This document shows, in pieces, positions 45,420-52,967 of a DNA stretch of 64,000 nt. Source of the stretch: Microbulbifer sp. SAOS-129_SWC (lineage in GTDB: Bacteria; Pseudomonadota; Gammaproteobacteria; Pseudomonadales; Cellvibrionaceae). Where the stretch lies: positions 2,909,001 through 2,973,000 of the forward strand of contig NZ_CP155567.1 of assembly GCF_039696035.1 (NCBI RefSeq), given 5' to 3'. The first letter of the stretch is position 1. Each line of letters begins with the position of its first letter. A program made the translations under genes and the position numbers. The notes under the pieces are model-generated. The model saw nothing but the letters and a program-made list of their open reading frames with translations. It ran no database searches and had not been told where the DNA came from.

Positions 45420-46463
45420 ATGAACGACAACAACAGCTCCACTATCTACAGCATCGGCTTCGGCGTCGGCACCTGCAACAGCAAGGGCGACTGGCTGGAA
45501 GTCTATTATCCGCAACCGCTGCTGAACCCCAGCGCGGATATCGCTGCGGCGGTAACCGAAACCCTGAAACTCAGCGGCAACAGCGCCGTTGCACTGGATA
45601 AGTCGCAGTTGCAGCCACTGGCCGAAAAACTGCGTGCAGCCGGCAGCGCGGCGCAGGCCGCAATCCTTGAGCAGTTCGCCAACAGCCAGCGCCCGCTGGT
45701 CGCTACGGTACTGTTCACCGACGAGGCGCCGCAGGATGTGCCGGAGGGCTACCTGAAATTGCACCTGCTCTCCCACCGCCTGGTCAAACCTCACGAGACC
45801 AAACTCGACGGCATCTTCGGCAAGCTGGTCAATGTGGCCTGGACCAATCAGGGCGCGATCGATCTGGAAGAACTCCCGCAACGCCAACTGGCCGCGCGCC
45901 TGGCCGGCGAGCATCTGGATGTATCCTGCGTGGACAAGTTCCCGAAAATGACCAACTACGTGGTCCCCGCCGGCGTGCGTATCGCCCACACCGCGCGCGT
46001 GCGCCTGGGCGCTTATCTGGGCGAAGGCACCACCATCATGCACGAGGGCTTCGTCAACTTTAATGCGGGCACACAAGGTCCGGGCATGATTGAGGGCCGC
46101 ATCTCCGCGGGCGTATTCGTCGGCGCGGGCTCCGACCTCGGCGGCGGCTGCTCCACCATGGGCACCCTGTCCGGCGGTGGCAATATCGTTATCTCCGTCG
46201 GCGACAACTGCCTGCTCGGCGCCAACGCAGGTATCGGTATTCCGCTGGGCGACCGCTGCACGGTGGAAGCGGGCCTGTACATCACTGCCGGCACCAAAGT
46301 GGCGCTGCTCGACGATGCCGGCAAGCTGGTGGAACACGTCAAGGCACGCGATCTGGCCGGCAAATCCGATCTGCTGTTCCGACGTAACTCAGTGAATGGC
46401 GCAGTTGAGTGCCGGACCAACAAGAGCGCGGTGGAGCTGAACGAGGCGCTGCACAGCAACTAA
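45420..46463 (+). CDS. dapD: Tetrahydrodipicolinate N-succinyltransferase
   Basis: 347 aa. It succinylates tetrahydrodipicolinate in the succinylase branch of diaminopimelate synthesis. This is the longer Pseudomonas-type DapD: an N-terminal domain to about residue 170, then a left-handed beta helix (VPAGVRIAHTARVRLGAYLG, MHEGFVNFNAGT, GAGSDLGGGCSTMGTLSGGG). It follows the ArsC-like gene by 9 bp and precedes dapE, but two covarying-stem repeats fill the 416 bp between them. Confidence 0.95.
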   Translation: MNDNNSSTIYSIGFGVGTCNSKGDWLEVYYPQPLLNPSADIAAAVTETLKLSGNSAVALDKSQLQPLAEKLRAAGSAAQAAILEQFANSQRPLVATVLFTDEAPQDVPEGYLKLHLLSHRLVKPHETKLDGIFGKLVNVAWTNQGAIDLEELPQRQLAARLAGEHLDVSCVDKFPKMTNYVVPAGVRIAHTARVRLGAYLGEGTTIMHEGFVNFNAGTQGPGMIEGRISAGVFVGAGSDLGGGCSTMGTLSGGGNIVISVGDNCLLGANAGIGIPLGDRCTVEAGLYITAGTKVALLDDAGKLVEHVKARDLAGKSDLLFRRNSVNGAVECRTNKSAVELNEALHSN

Positions 46464-46531
46464 GCCTAATCGGGAACCTTGTAGCTATGCCTCCCGTTCA
46501 CTCCATAAATGCTTCGTAAGAAGATCGGAGC

Positions 46532-46645
46532 GGACCTGCTGCCGGGAACTGTTTACGGGACACGCTACAAGCACATCCCTGTGCGCTCGGCGGTGGCCAT
46601 CCATGGCCACCGACGGTCCCGCAAATAGTTCCCGGCATCAGGCCC
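46532..46645 (-). repeat. Covarying-stem repeat, copy D (between dapD and dapE)
   Basis: 114 bp, orientation opposite to dapD and dapE. The stem pairs 46541-46561 with 46616-46636 with two imperfect positions. Read on minus, hairpin 1 is the best of the family: CGGTGGCC-ATGGAT-GGCCACCG (loop 46599-46604, 8 bp stem). Hairpin 2 is GCAC-AGGGAT-GTGC (loop 46575-46580). The variable block is GAACTA. Confidence 0.88.
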
Positions 46646-46707
46646 TTCAAACTTAAACTCGGTGTTTTCCCCACCCTTGGCGGGCGGCGCTCAGAACTCC
46701 ATGCGAA

Positions 46708-46819
46708 GGCGCTGATACCGGGATTCATTTGCGGGACTGTCGGCCGGAGGGATCCGGACGACAAGCCTCCAGGGATGGATTCACGGCGTGTCCCGCAAAC
46801 GAATACCGGTAGCAGTGCC
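46708..46819 (+). repeat. Covarying-stem repeat, copy E (upstream of dapE)
   Basis: 112 bp, 62 bp after copy D and inverted relative to it. The stem pairs 46717-46737 with 46790-46810 with two mismatches. The interior holds CCGG-AGGGAT-CCGG (loop 46748-46753) and TCC-AGGGAT-GGA (loop 46771-46776). The variable block is GATTCA. It ends 60 bp before the dapE start. Confidence 0.88.
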
Positions 46820-46879
46820 GCCCCAGAGCTGCTACGAAGCACGGATAACCGGACAAGCAACAAAGCCAAAGGAATACGC

Positions 46880-48013
46880 ATGACCCCAACACAACAACTC
46901 GCCAGCGACCTGATCCGCCTGCGCTCCGTCACTCCGGAAGACGCCGGCTGTATGCCGCTGATGCTCGAACGTCTGGAAAAAATCGGTTTCGAGACTACCT
47001 GGCTGCGCCGCGGCGATACCGACAACTTCTGGGCAGTGCGCAAGGGCAACAGCGAAGGCCCGCTGTTCGCTTTCGCCGGCCACACCGATGTCGTGCCCAC
47101 CGGTCCCGAGGAAAACTGGCAGCACCCGCCCTTCGAACCGGTAATCGAAGACGGCTACCTCTACGGTCGCGGCGCCGCCGATATGAAAGGCTCACTGGCC
47201 GCAATGGTAGTGGCCTGTGAAGAGTTCGTCGCGGCGCATCCAGAGCACAGCGGCCGCATCGCGTTTCTGATCACCAGTGACGAAGAAGGCCCAGCCCACA
47301 ATGGCACCGTCAAAGTGGTCGAGTGGTTAGAGGAACAAGGCGAGAAGATCGACTGTTGCCTGGTAGGCGAGCCGTCCAGCACCGAGCACGTCGGCGACGT
47401 GATCAAGAACGGCCGCCGCGGCTCACTGGGGCTCGAACTGACCGTTTACGGAATCCAGGGCCATGTGGCCTACCCGCACCTGGCGGAAAACCCGGTGCAC
47501 AAGCTGGCACCGGCACTGGCCGAATTGGCCGGCGAGAATTGGGACGACGGCAACGACTTCTTCCCGGCCACCAGCTTCCAGGTTTCCAATATCAACGGCG
47601 GCACTGGTGCCACCAATGTGATTCCCGGAGATGTCCGGGTGATCTGTAACTGGCGCTTTTCCACGGAAACCACCGCCGCGGAACTGGAACAGCGCGCACG
47701 CGCAATCCTCGACAGCCACGGCCTCAACTACAAGGCGGATTTCAAGCTGTCGGGCCAACCGTTCCTGACCGCCGCCGGTCCCCTGGTGGAAGCCGCCCAG
47801 GCCGCCATCAATAGAGTCACCGGCAAAGATACCCGCCTGTCCACCGCCGGCGGCACTTCAGACGGCCGCTTTATCGCGCCGACAGGTGCGCAGGTGGTCG
47901 AACTCGGCCCGGTCAACGCCACCATTCACAAGGTCGACGAATGCGTGAAGGCAGAAGATCTGGACACGCTCAAGGACATGTATCGCGAAACCCTGAAAAA
48001 CCTGCTCGCGTAG
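46880..48013 (+). CDS. dapE: Succinyl-diaminopimelate desuccinylase
   Basis: 377 aa from the ATG at 46880 ([21 protein letters not shown]); the longer frame crosses the repeat. A dinuclear zinc M20 peptidase-like enzyme that yields LL-diaminopimelate. Zinc ligands are in [12 protein letters not shown] (His), [13 protein letters not shown] (Asp), [13 protein letters not shown] (catalytic Glu and a Glu ligand), CCLVGEPSS and the C-terminal [13 protein letters not shown] (His). It completes the dapC-dapD-dapE set. Confidence 0.97.
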   Translation: MTPTQQLASDLIRLRSVTPEDAGCMPLMLERLEKIGFETTWLRRGDTDNFWAVRKGNSEGPLFAFAGHTDVVPTGPEENWQHPPFEPVIEDGYLYGRGAADMKGSLAAMVVACEEFVAAHPEHSGRIAFLITSDEEGPAHNGTVKVVEWLEEQGEKIDCCLVGEPSSTEHVGDVIKNGRRGSLGLELTVYGIQGHVAYPHLAENPVHKLAPALAELAGENWDDGNDFFPATSFQVSNINGGTGATNVIPGDVRVICNWRFSTETTAAELEQRARAILDSHGLNYKADFKLSGQPFLTAAGPLVEAAQAAINRVTGKDTRLSTAGGTSDGRFIAPTGAQVVELGPVNATIHKVDECVKAEDLDTLKDMYRETLKNLLA

Positions 48014-48024
48014 CGTGAAGAAAA

Positions 48025-48053
48025 CGGGCACCCCGTCCTTGTTTGGGTGCCCG
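48025..48053 (+). terminator. Hairpin after dapE
   Basis: CGGGCACC and GGTGCCCG pair around a 13 nt loop, 11 bp after the stop, followed by CTATTTG. A moderate intrinsic terminator. Confidence 0.6.
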
Positions 48054-48066
48054 CTATTTGCATAAT
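48039..48066 (+). promoter_or_regulatory. Candidate promoter of the S9 peptidase gene
   Basis: A near-consensus -10 (CATAAT, 48061-48066) with a weak -35 (TTGTTT, 48039-48044) at 16 bp. It overlaps the right arm of the dapE terminator hairpin. Confidence 0.35.
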
Positions 48067-48098
48067 AAAGGAGTACCAATAAAAAAACGGAGAGCTCT

Positions 48099-50081
48099 GT
48101 GCAACGGGTATGGCTTTTTCTTGTTCTATTTTTAACCCTCTCCTCCTCCACTCAGGCCAAAGCACCACTCCCTCTGGAGCAACTGGTCAAGCATAGCGAA
48201 ACTCAGCAGGTCAAGATTTCCCCCGACGGTTCCCATCTGGCCGTGCGCAAGCTGTACCAGGGCGAGCACGTGCTGGTATTCATGTCACTGAAATCCCACG
48301 AAGTCACCGGGGTTCTGCGTTTTAGCGGCACAGACGAAGTGGGCAATTTTTACTGGGCCAACGACAAACGCGTCGTCGCGCAGATAATCAGTCGCAAAGC
48401 GGCACTGGAAACACCAGTGAATTACGGTGCCCTGTTCGCCATCGACTACGACGGCACCCAGGGCAAAAATATCTTCGGCTGGAGTGCAGGGGAACGGCAG
48501 ACAGGCTCCCGTATTCGTAAAGCCGAAGCCACTTATGGCGCCGCCGTGTTGATCGATCCGCTGATGGACGACGACGAAGAGGTGCTGATCTCCACCTACC
48601 CCTGGGCTAGAGACTGGGAAACGAACGGCGATGTCTATCGCCTGAATATCTACTCCGGCGCCAAGCACCGAGTCGTCGGCCTGCCACAGGTCGGGGGCCG
48701 CGCCTTTACCGACGGACACGGCAAACTGCTGTTTGCTAATGGCACCACTCGTGAGAACGATTACCAGATGTACCGCAAGGCGGAAAACGGCTGGCAGGAA
48801 ATCGAAGATCCTGCCCTGAAACGCGGCACACCGGTCGGATATGACAGGGCAAACGACATTGCCTACCTGGTGATCGACCGCAAGAACCAGACTGAGCAAC
48901 TGATCGGGCTGGACATGAAGAGCGGCACCCAAACACCGCTGTTCGCCGATCAACGCAGCGATATCGACGGCATTATCCGCGATCCGAAAAGTGGCAAGCC
49001 CGTTGGCGTGTATACCGTACCGGAGTACCCGGAAACGCACTTTTTCGACGAAGACGACGGGTTCGCGGCGTTATTCCGCGGCATGCAAAAGGCCTTTGAC
49101 GGCTACAACATCCATTTCACCAGTTTTACCCGGGATGGCCAAAAAGGCGTTCTCAAGGTCTCTGGCGACCGCTTGCCCGGCGACTACTTTATGGTCGACC
49201 TGCCGACGAAGAAAGTCGATTTCCTGCTGTCGTCAGCACAATGGCTCGATCCCGATGACCTGAACCCGATGCGCGCCGACACCTTCACCACGGCCGACGG
49301 CCTGCAGATTGGCGTCTACCTGACCTTTCCCCGTGATGCCGGGGAAAACCTGCCAATGGTCGTCATGCCCCACGGCGGTCCCCATGCACGGAATTACTGG
49401 GGCTACGATCGCAGTGCACAGATACTGTCGCAGAACGGCTACCTGGTCCTCCAAGTCAACTTCCGCGGCTCTACCGGCTTCGGCGACGCTTTTTACGACG
49501 CCGGGGCAAAGGAATGGGGCGGCAAGATCCAGCGGGATATCGCCGATGCGGCCCACTGGGCGATTGAAAGAGGCTATGCCGATCGCAATCGAATCTGTAT
49601 TTTCGGCGCCAGCTTCGGTGGCTATTCGGCGCTGATGAACCCCATTCGCTACCCGGACCTCTACCGCTGCGCCGCCGGCTACGCCGGTGTCTACGACCTG
49701 AAAATGATGTTCGAGAAAGGCGATGTACAGAAGCGGGACCGCGGCATCTCTTACCTGCGTACCGAATTGAGTGAAGACGAGGATTTTCTCAGGGAAAACT
49801 CACCCATCTACCATCTCCAAAAACTCAAGGTCCCGCTGTTTATTGCCCATGGTGAAAAGGATGAACGCGCGCCGGTGGCACATGCGGAGGCACTACTGGA
49901 CAAGCTGCAGGCATTGCACAAGCCGGTTACCAAACTGATCGTGCCCAACGAGGGGCACGGCTTTTACAGCGAAGCCAACAACCGCAAACTCTACCGGCAA
50001 CTACTGGCGTTTTTCGACCGCTATATCGGTACCGGCTCGGAGGATACGCCGGCCACGGAAGGAACCGCTGGCAAGGGGTGA
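48099..50081 (+). CDS. S9-family prolyl oligopeptidase-type peptidase, exported
   Basis: 660 aa from a GTG at 48099, with GGAGAG just upstream. Residues 1-20 look like a Sec signal peptide ending STQA, so the enzyme is likely periplasmic or secreted. An N-terminal beta-propeller (about 30-390) precedes the alpha/beta hydrolase with the triad Ser505 (FGASFGGYSAL), Asp588 (HGEKDERAP) and His620 (NEGHGF). The oxyanion region HGGPHARNYWGY is typical of the DPP/acylaminoacyl peptidase group. The peptide substrate is unknown. It converges with the 50316-50678 gene. Confidence 0.92.
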   Translation: MQRVWLFLVLFLTLSSSTQAKAPLPLEQLVKHSETQQVKISPDGSHLAVRKLYQGEHVLVFMSLKSHEVTGVLRFSGTDEVGNFYWANDKRVVAQIISRKAALETPVNYGALFAIDYDGTQGKNIFGWSAGERQTGSRIRKAEATYGAAVLIDPLMDDDEEVLISTYPWARDWETNGDVYRLNIYSGAKHRVVGLPQVGGRAFTDGHGKLLFANGTTRENDYQMYRKAENGWQEIEDPALKRGTPVGYDRANDIAYLVIDRKNQTEQLIGLDMKSGTQTPLFADQRSDIDGIIRDPKSGKPVGVYTVPEYPETHFFDEDDGFAALFRGMQKAFDGYNIHFTSFTRDGQKGVLKVSGDRLPGDYFMVDLPTKKVDFLLSSAQWLDPDDLNPMRADTFTTADGLQIGVYLTFPRDAGENLPMVVMPHGGPHARNYWGYDRSAQILSQNGYLVLQVNFRGSTGFGDAFYDAGAKEWGGKIQRDIADAAHWAIERGYADRNRICIFGASFGGYSALMNPIRYPDLYRCAAGYAGVYDLKMMFEKGDVQKRDRGISYLRTELSEDEDFLRENSPIYHLQKLKVPLFIAHGEKDERAPVAHAEALLDKLQALHKPVTKLIVPNEGHGFYSEANNRKLYRQLLAFFDRYIGTGSEDTPATEGTAGKG

Positions 50082-50099
50082 TTTCTTTCCAGGCGGCGG

Positions 50100-50125
50100 C
50101 CGGGCGGCGGCCGAGCGCCGCCCGG
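50100..50125. terminator. GC-rich hairpin between convergent genes
   Basis: CCGGGCGGCG and CGCCGCCCGG pair perfectly over 10 bp with a 6 nt loop, 18 bp after the peptidase stop. No T-run. The remaining 190 bp to the next gene contains nothing I recognise. Confidence 0.45.
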
Positions 50126-50315
50126 AGAGCAGCGCCCCAAACGACGTTTACCCCGCCGCCAGTCTGCTCTCACGCGAACCGTTATCCACCCCCCCTATTC
50201 CACCCTGCCAGCGGACGATGCCAGGGCGTTAGTGTGGAACTGGAGGATGCACGCCCGAATCAGGTACGGGCCGGCTGGTCGCCGTGGCGGCTCGTGAATA
50301 GGGCCGGGATCGGCA

Positions 50316-50678
50316 TCAGTGCAGGCGACCGCCGCGCTCTTTGCGCTCGGTGTCCTCGAAGCCGTGGGCCAGCACGAAGTAATAGACCACCTGGGGCTGC
50401 CCCTGCAGCTCGGCTACCAGGTCGAAATTGAATTCGCCTTTCTCACCCGGGGTGATCTGTACCCGGCTGACATGTTCCGGCTCGATAAACAGCTCCGCTA
50501 CCGGGCGCTTGCCACGCATCACCTGGACCAGCAGCGTGCGCACATCCTCCTCGGAAAAGCGCCAGTGATAATCATCTTCATCGTAGACAACGGAATCGGC
50601 GGTTCCGGCGCGCAGGATGCAGTTGCTGTGCTCGGTCAGCCATGGCCAGAATTCGCTGAAAGATAGTGTGGTTTTCAT
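50316..50678 (-). CDS. Uncharacterised protein paired with flavodoxin
   Basis: 120 aa from the ATG at 50678 (MKTTLSFSEFWPWLTEHSN), 7 bp after the flavodoxin stop. No signal peptide or membrane segment. It is acidic to neutral with a mixed alpha/beta pattern (WRFSEEDVRTLLVQVM; VVYYFVLAHGFEDTE). I do not recognise a domain. The tight spacing implies one transcript and a shared task with the flavodoxin, perhaps as partner or maturation factor; that is inference only. Confidence 0.75.
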   Translation of the reverse strand: MKTTLSFSEFWPWLTEHSNCILRAGTADSVVYDEDDYHWRFSEEDVRTLLVQVMRGKRPVAELFIEPEHVSRVQITPGEKGEFNFDLVAELQGQPQVVYYFVLAHGFEDTERKERGGRLH

Positions 50679-50685
50679 CGCGCGC

Positions 50686-51237
50686 TCAATCATCCAGCTC
50701 GACGACGCTGTCGGCGCCGCCCTCGAGTTCGAAGGCATCGGCGATCTGGCGGCACCATTGGTTAAGGCGCCCAGCGGTGAGCTCTTCCTGCTGATCCTCG
50801 TCGATGGCCAGACCGACAAACTGCCCCTGACCGTCAATTTCCGCCTTGGACGCCTCGAACTCATAGCCCTCCGTGGACCAGTGGCCGACAATGGTTGCAC
50901 CATTGGCAACGAGCACATCGTGGAGCATGCCCATGGCATCGAGGAAGTAGTCGCCGTAGCCGAACTGGTCGCCGAGGCCGAACAGGGCCACCGTCTTGCC
51001 GGCGAAATCGATCTCCTGCACGTCCTCCCAGAACTCCTCCCAGTCCGACTGGATCTGCCCGAAGTCCCAGGTGGGGATACCGAAGATCAGCTGATCGTAG
51101 TCGGCGATTTCCAGCTGCGTGACATCGGCGATATCGTGCACTTCCACCCGGTCTTCGCCCAGGCGGGCGCGAATGCGCAGGGCCACCGCCTCGGTGTTGC
51201 CCTCGTCACTGCCGTAAAACAAGCCGATTTTGCTCAC
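50686..51237 (-). CDS. Long-chain flavodoxin
   Basis: 183 aa from a GTG at 51237, with GAGGAG 5 nt upstream. Flavodoxins carry electrons on FMN. The phosphate loop GLFYGSDEGNTEAVA, the 50s loop (GIPTWDFGQIQSDWEEFWE) and the 90s loop (ALFGLGDQFGYGDYFLDAMG) are intact, and the roughly 20-residue insert of long-chain flavodoxins is present. It resembles FldB/FldA, but which redox partner it serves here is unclear. A Trp in the 50s loop stacks on the flavin. Confidence 0.92.
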   Translation of the reverse strand: MSKIGLFYGSDEGNTEAVALRIRARLGEDRVEVHDIADVTQLEIADYDQLIFGIPTWDFGQIQSDWEEFWEDVQEIDFAGKTVALFGLGDQFGYGDYFLDAMGMLHDVLVANGATIVGHWSTEGYEFEASKAEIDGQGQFVGLAIDEDQQEELTAGRLNQWCRQIADAFELEGGADSVVELDD

Positions 51238-51494
51238 AATTACTCCTCTCTGCCCCGCGGATAACCCACCGGGGCGCTATTCATACGTTGAGCGGCGGCG
51301 TATTTTCCCAGCAATGACGGGGCACGGCAAGCCGCCCCGGGCCAATCGGCGCGGCGGGACAACCGTTCAGCGGGCGAAATCCGGCAACAGTCTTGCCGTT
51401 CGACGGAGTCACCGGGGTGGCATGTGCCGGCGGGGCAACAGGGGAACGCGTGACTGCAGTGCCCGCCAGCCCCTCAGTACCGCCATTTCGGGCA
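51238..51494. other. Gap between flavodoxin and the cpxP-like terminator, no gene seen
   Basis: About 260 bp upstream of the flavodoxin start. It should hold the flavodoxin promoter, but no confident -35/-10 pair stands out. Several GC-rich short dyads are present. The 108-codon plus-strand frame across it has no protein character. Confidence 0.4.
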
Positions 51495-51519
51495 TAAAAA
51501 AACCCCCGCTCAGCGGGGG
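51495..51519 (-). terminator. Strong terminator after the cpxP-like gene
   Basis: On the minus strand CCCCCGC-TGA-GCGGGGG followed by seven Ts. It lies 76 bp past the stop of the cpxP-like gene. Confidence 0.92.
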
Positions 51520-51594
51520 CAAGGGGGGGTTACGAGTCACCGGGTCGTTGGGGTAGAAACACCCGGTCAATCGCACAGAAATGCACGTTACAAA

Positions 51595-52080
51595 TTACTC
51601 ATCGTCCTGCTGCCGGCGCTCGCTACGCGCCTTCCAGCGCGCCTCGTGCTCGGCCTTCCTCTGCTTGAGCTTGGCTTTTTGCTCATCGGTGAGGATCGCA
51701 TCAAACTGCTGGCGCATCTTCTGCATTTCCTGCATCCGCGCCACCTCGAGTTTGCCCAGCTTCGCCCCCAGGCTGTCCAGGGTGGCTTGATCCGCGCCCG
51801 AATCGAGCGCCTCGCGCAGCTGCTGGTGCAACTTGCGCATCTCCTCGCGCTGACTTTCGGCGGCCGCGCGGTTGGCCTCGCGATTGGCCTTGAGCTGGGC
51901 TTTCTGCCCCTCGGTCAGGTTCAGCTCATCGGCCATGCGCTCAAAAAAGTGCCCTCCTTGCATACCGTGGTGCCACATCCGCATCGGTGGCTTGTCGCCA
52001 TCCTGGGCCAATACCGCTACCGGTGCCGCCATGACACCGGCCAGAACCACGCTTCCCGCAATCACTTTCCACTGTTTCAT
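51595..52080 (-). CDS. Spy/CpxP-like periplasmic LTxxQ protein
   Basis: 161 aa with a signal peptide ending VLAQ (about residue 26). The mature protein is helical and highly charged, with two LTxxQ motifs: LTEGQKAQLKANRE and LTDEQKAKLKQRK. Spy and CpxP are cradle-shaped periplasmic chaperones, and CpxP also damps the CpxA kinase. The His/Met-rich start (MRMWHHGMQGGHF) could bind metal. It is divergent from cpxRA across a shared CpxR operator, exactly as cpxP is in E. coli. Confidence 0.88.
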   Translation of the reverse strand: MKQWKVIAGSVVLAGVMAAPVAVLAQDGDKPPMRMWHHGMQGGHFFERMADELNLTEGQKAQLKANREANRAAAESQREEMRKLHQQLREALDSGADQATLDSLGAKLGKLEVARMQEMQKMRQQFDAILTDEQKAKLKQRKAEHEARWKARSERRQQDDE

Positions 52081-52114
52081 CGACGCTTCCTCTCAAGTTT
52101 GTGTCGGCAGCTTC

Positions 52115-52120
52115 ATAGTA
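52115..52120 (-). promoter_or_regulatory. Candidate -10 of the cpxP-like gene
   Basis: TACTAT on the minus strand, 35 bp before the start codon, with no good -35. The CpxR half-sites begin 33 bp upstream of it, where an activator would replace the -35 contact. Confidence 0.5.
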
Positions 52121-52152
52121 GGGTTGTTACCGTCTGGTGGGGGCAAAGCGCG

Positions 52153-52177
52153 GTAAACATTTGTTAAGAACGGTAAA
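52153..52177. promoter_or_regulatory. Triple CpxR half-site operator
   Basis: GTAAA (52153-52157), GTTAA (52163-52167) and GTAAA (52173-52177) are each separated by exactly 5 bp. The CpxR consensus is two GTAAA half-sites with a 5 bp spacer, so this is one and a half overlapping boxes on one face of the helix. It lies between the divergent cpxP-like gene and cpxR and could serve both. Confidence 0.8.
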
Positions 52178-52194
52178 AAGCCCGATCGCCGGTC

Positions 52195-52223
52195 GCAAAC
52201 GCCGCCGGGCGTTTGCGTATAAT
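52195..52223 (+). promoter_or_regulatory. cpxR promoter with palindrome in the spacer
   Basis: A perfect -10 (TATAAT, 52218-52223) with only a poor -35 (GCAAAC, 52195-52200). The segment between is a perfect palindrome, GCAAACGCC-GCC-GGGCGTTTGC less one base, covering 52195-52216. This could be a repressor site or a transcript-independent cruciform. CpxR sites lie about 20 bp upstream. Confidence 0.6.
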
Positions 52224-52249
52224 GGACTCACACCAACCGAGAGCATTCC

Positions 52250-52951
52250 ATGAGCCGTATTCTTCTGGTCGATGACGACAGCGAACTGACCGATCTCCTG
52301 CAGGAATACCTGAGCGGAGAGGGATTTGACGTAACCGTGGCCAACGACGGCGGCACCGGTCTGGAGCTGGCACAGAGCGAACAGTTCGACGCCCTGGTCC
52401 TGGACGTGATGCTGCCGGTGCACAACGGCTTCGACCTGCTGCGCAAGCTGCGCGAAGAAGCATCACCGTCCAGCCGCTCCCTGCCGGTGCTGATGCTCAC
52501 CGCCAAGGGCGACACCGTCGACCGCATTGTCGGCCTCGAGATGGGTGCCGACGACTATCTGCCCAAACCCTGCAACCCGCGGGAACTGGCCGCGCGGCTG
52601 CGCGCCGTGTTGCGCCGCGGCCGCATCGACACCGAGGAGGGCGACGGGCTCAGCAGCGGCCCGCTGCGCCTGCTGCCGTCGGAACACCAGGGTTACTGGA
52701 ACGACCAGCTGGTGCCTCTCACCGGGGCGGAGTTCTCGGTGCTCAAGGTGCTGATCCAGCACGCCGGCGAAGTGGTCAGCAAGGAGGTGCTGACCGAGAA
52801 CGCGCTGGGGCGCAAGCTGATGCCCTATGACCGCTCAATCGATGTACACGTCAGCAATATTCGCAAAAAACTCGCCGAACAGGGCGCCAGCCGCGACCTG
52901 ATTATCAATATCCGCGGCGCCGGCTATATGCTGACCCAAAGCACCCTCTGA
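52250..52951 (+). CDS. cpxR: Response regulator, CpxR-like (OmpR/PhoB family)
   Basis: 233 aa. The receiver domain (1-120) has the acidic pocket (VDDDSE), the phosphorylated Asp52 (LVLDVMLPVHNGFDLL) and the conserved Lys in DDYLPKPCNPREL. The C-terminal winged HTH (about 135-230) shows LTGAEFSVLKVLIQHAGEVVS-type sequence and VHVSNIRKKL. The long GEGF-linked start MSRILLVDDDSELTDLLQEY matches CpxR. It precedes its kinase by 16 bp and has CpxR-type half-sites upstream, consistent with autoregulation. Confidence 0.93.
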   Translation: MSRILLVDDDSELTDLLQEYLSGEGFDVTVANDGGTGLELAQSEQFDALVLDVMLPVHNGFDLLRKLREEASPSSRSLPVLMLTAKGDTVDRIVGLEMGADDYLPKPCNPRELAARLRAVLRRGRIDTEEGDGLSSGPLRLLPSEHQGYWNDQLVPLTGAEFSVLKVLIQHAGEVVSKEVLTENALGRKLMPYDRSIDVHVSNIRKKLAEQGASRDLIINIRGAGYMLTQSTL

Positions 52952-52967
52952 TCCGAGCTACCGCCCC

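Noticed and set aside
46732..46800. Covarying-stem repeats as simple intrinsic terminators
   Set aside because: They have no T-runs, copies lie close before start codons rather than after stops, and the interior structure is conserved.
51230..51556. 108-codon open frame between flavodoxin and the cpxP-like terminator
   Set aside because: It overlaps the flavodoxin start region and a strong terminator and has no protein-like composition.
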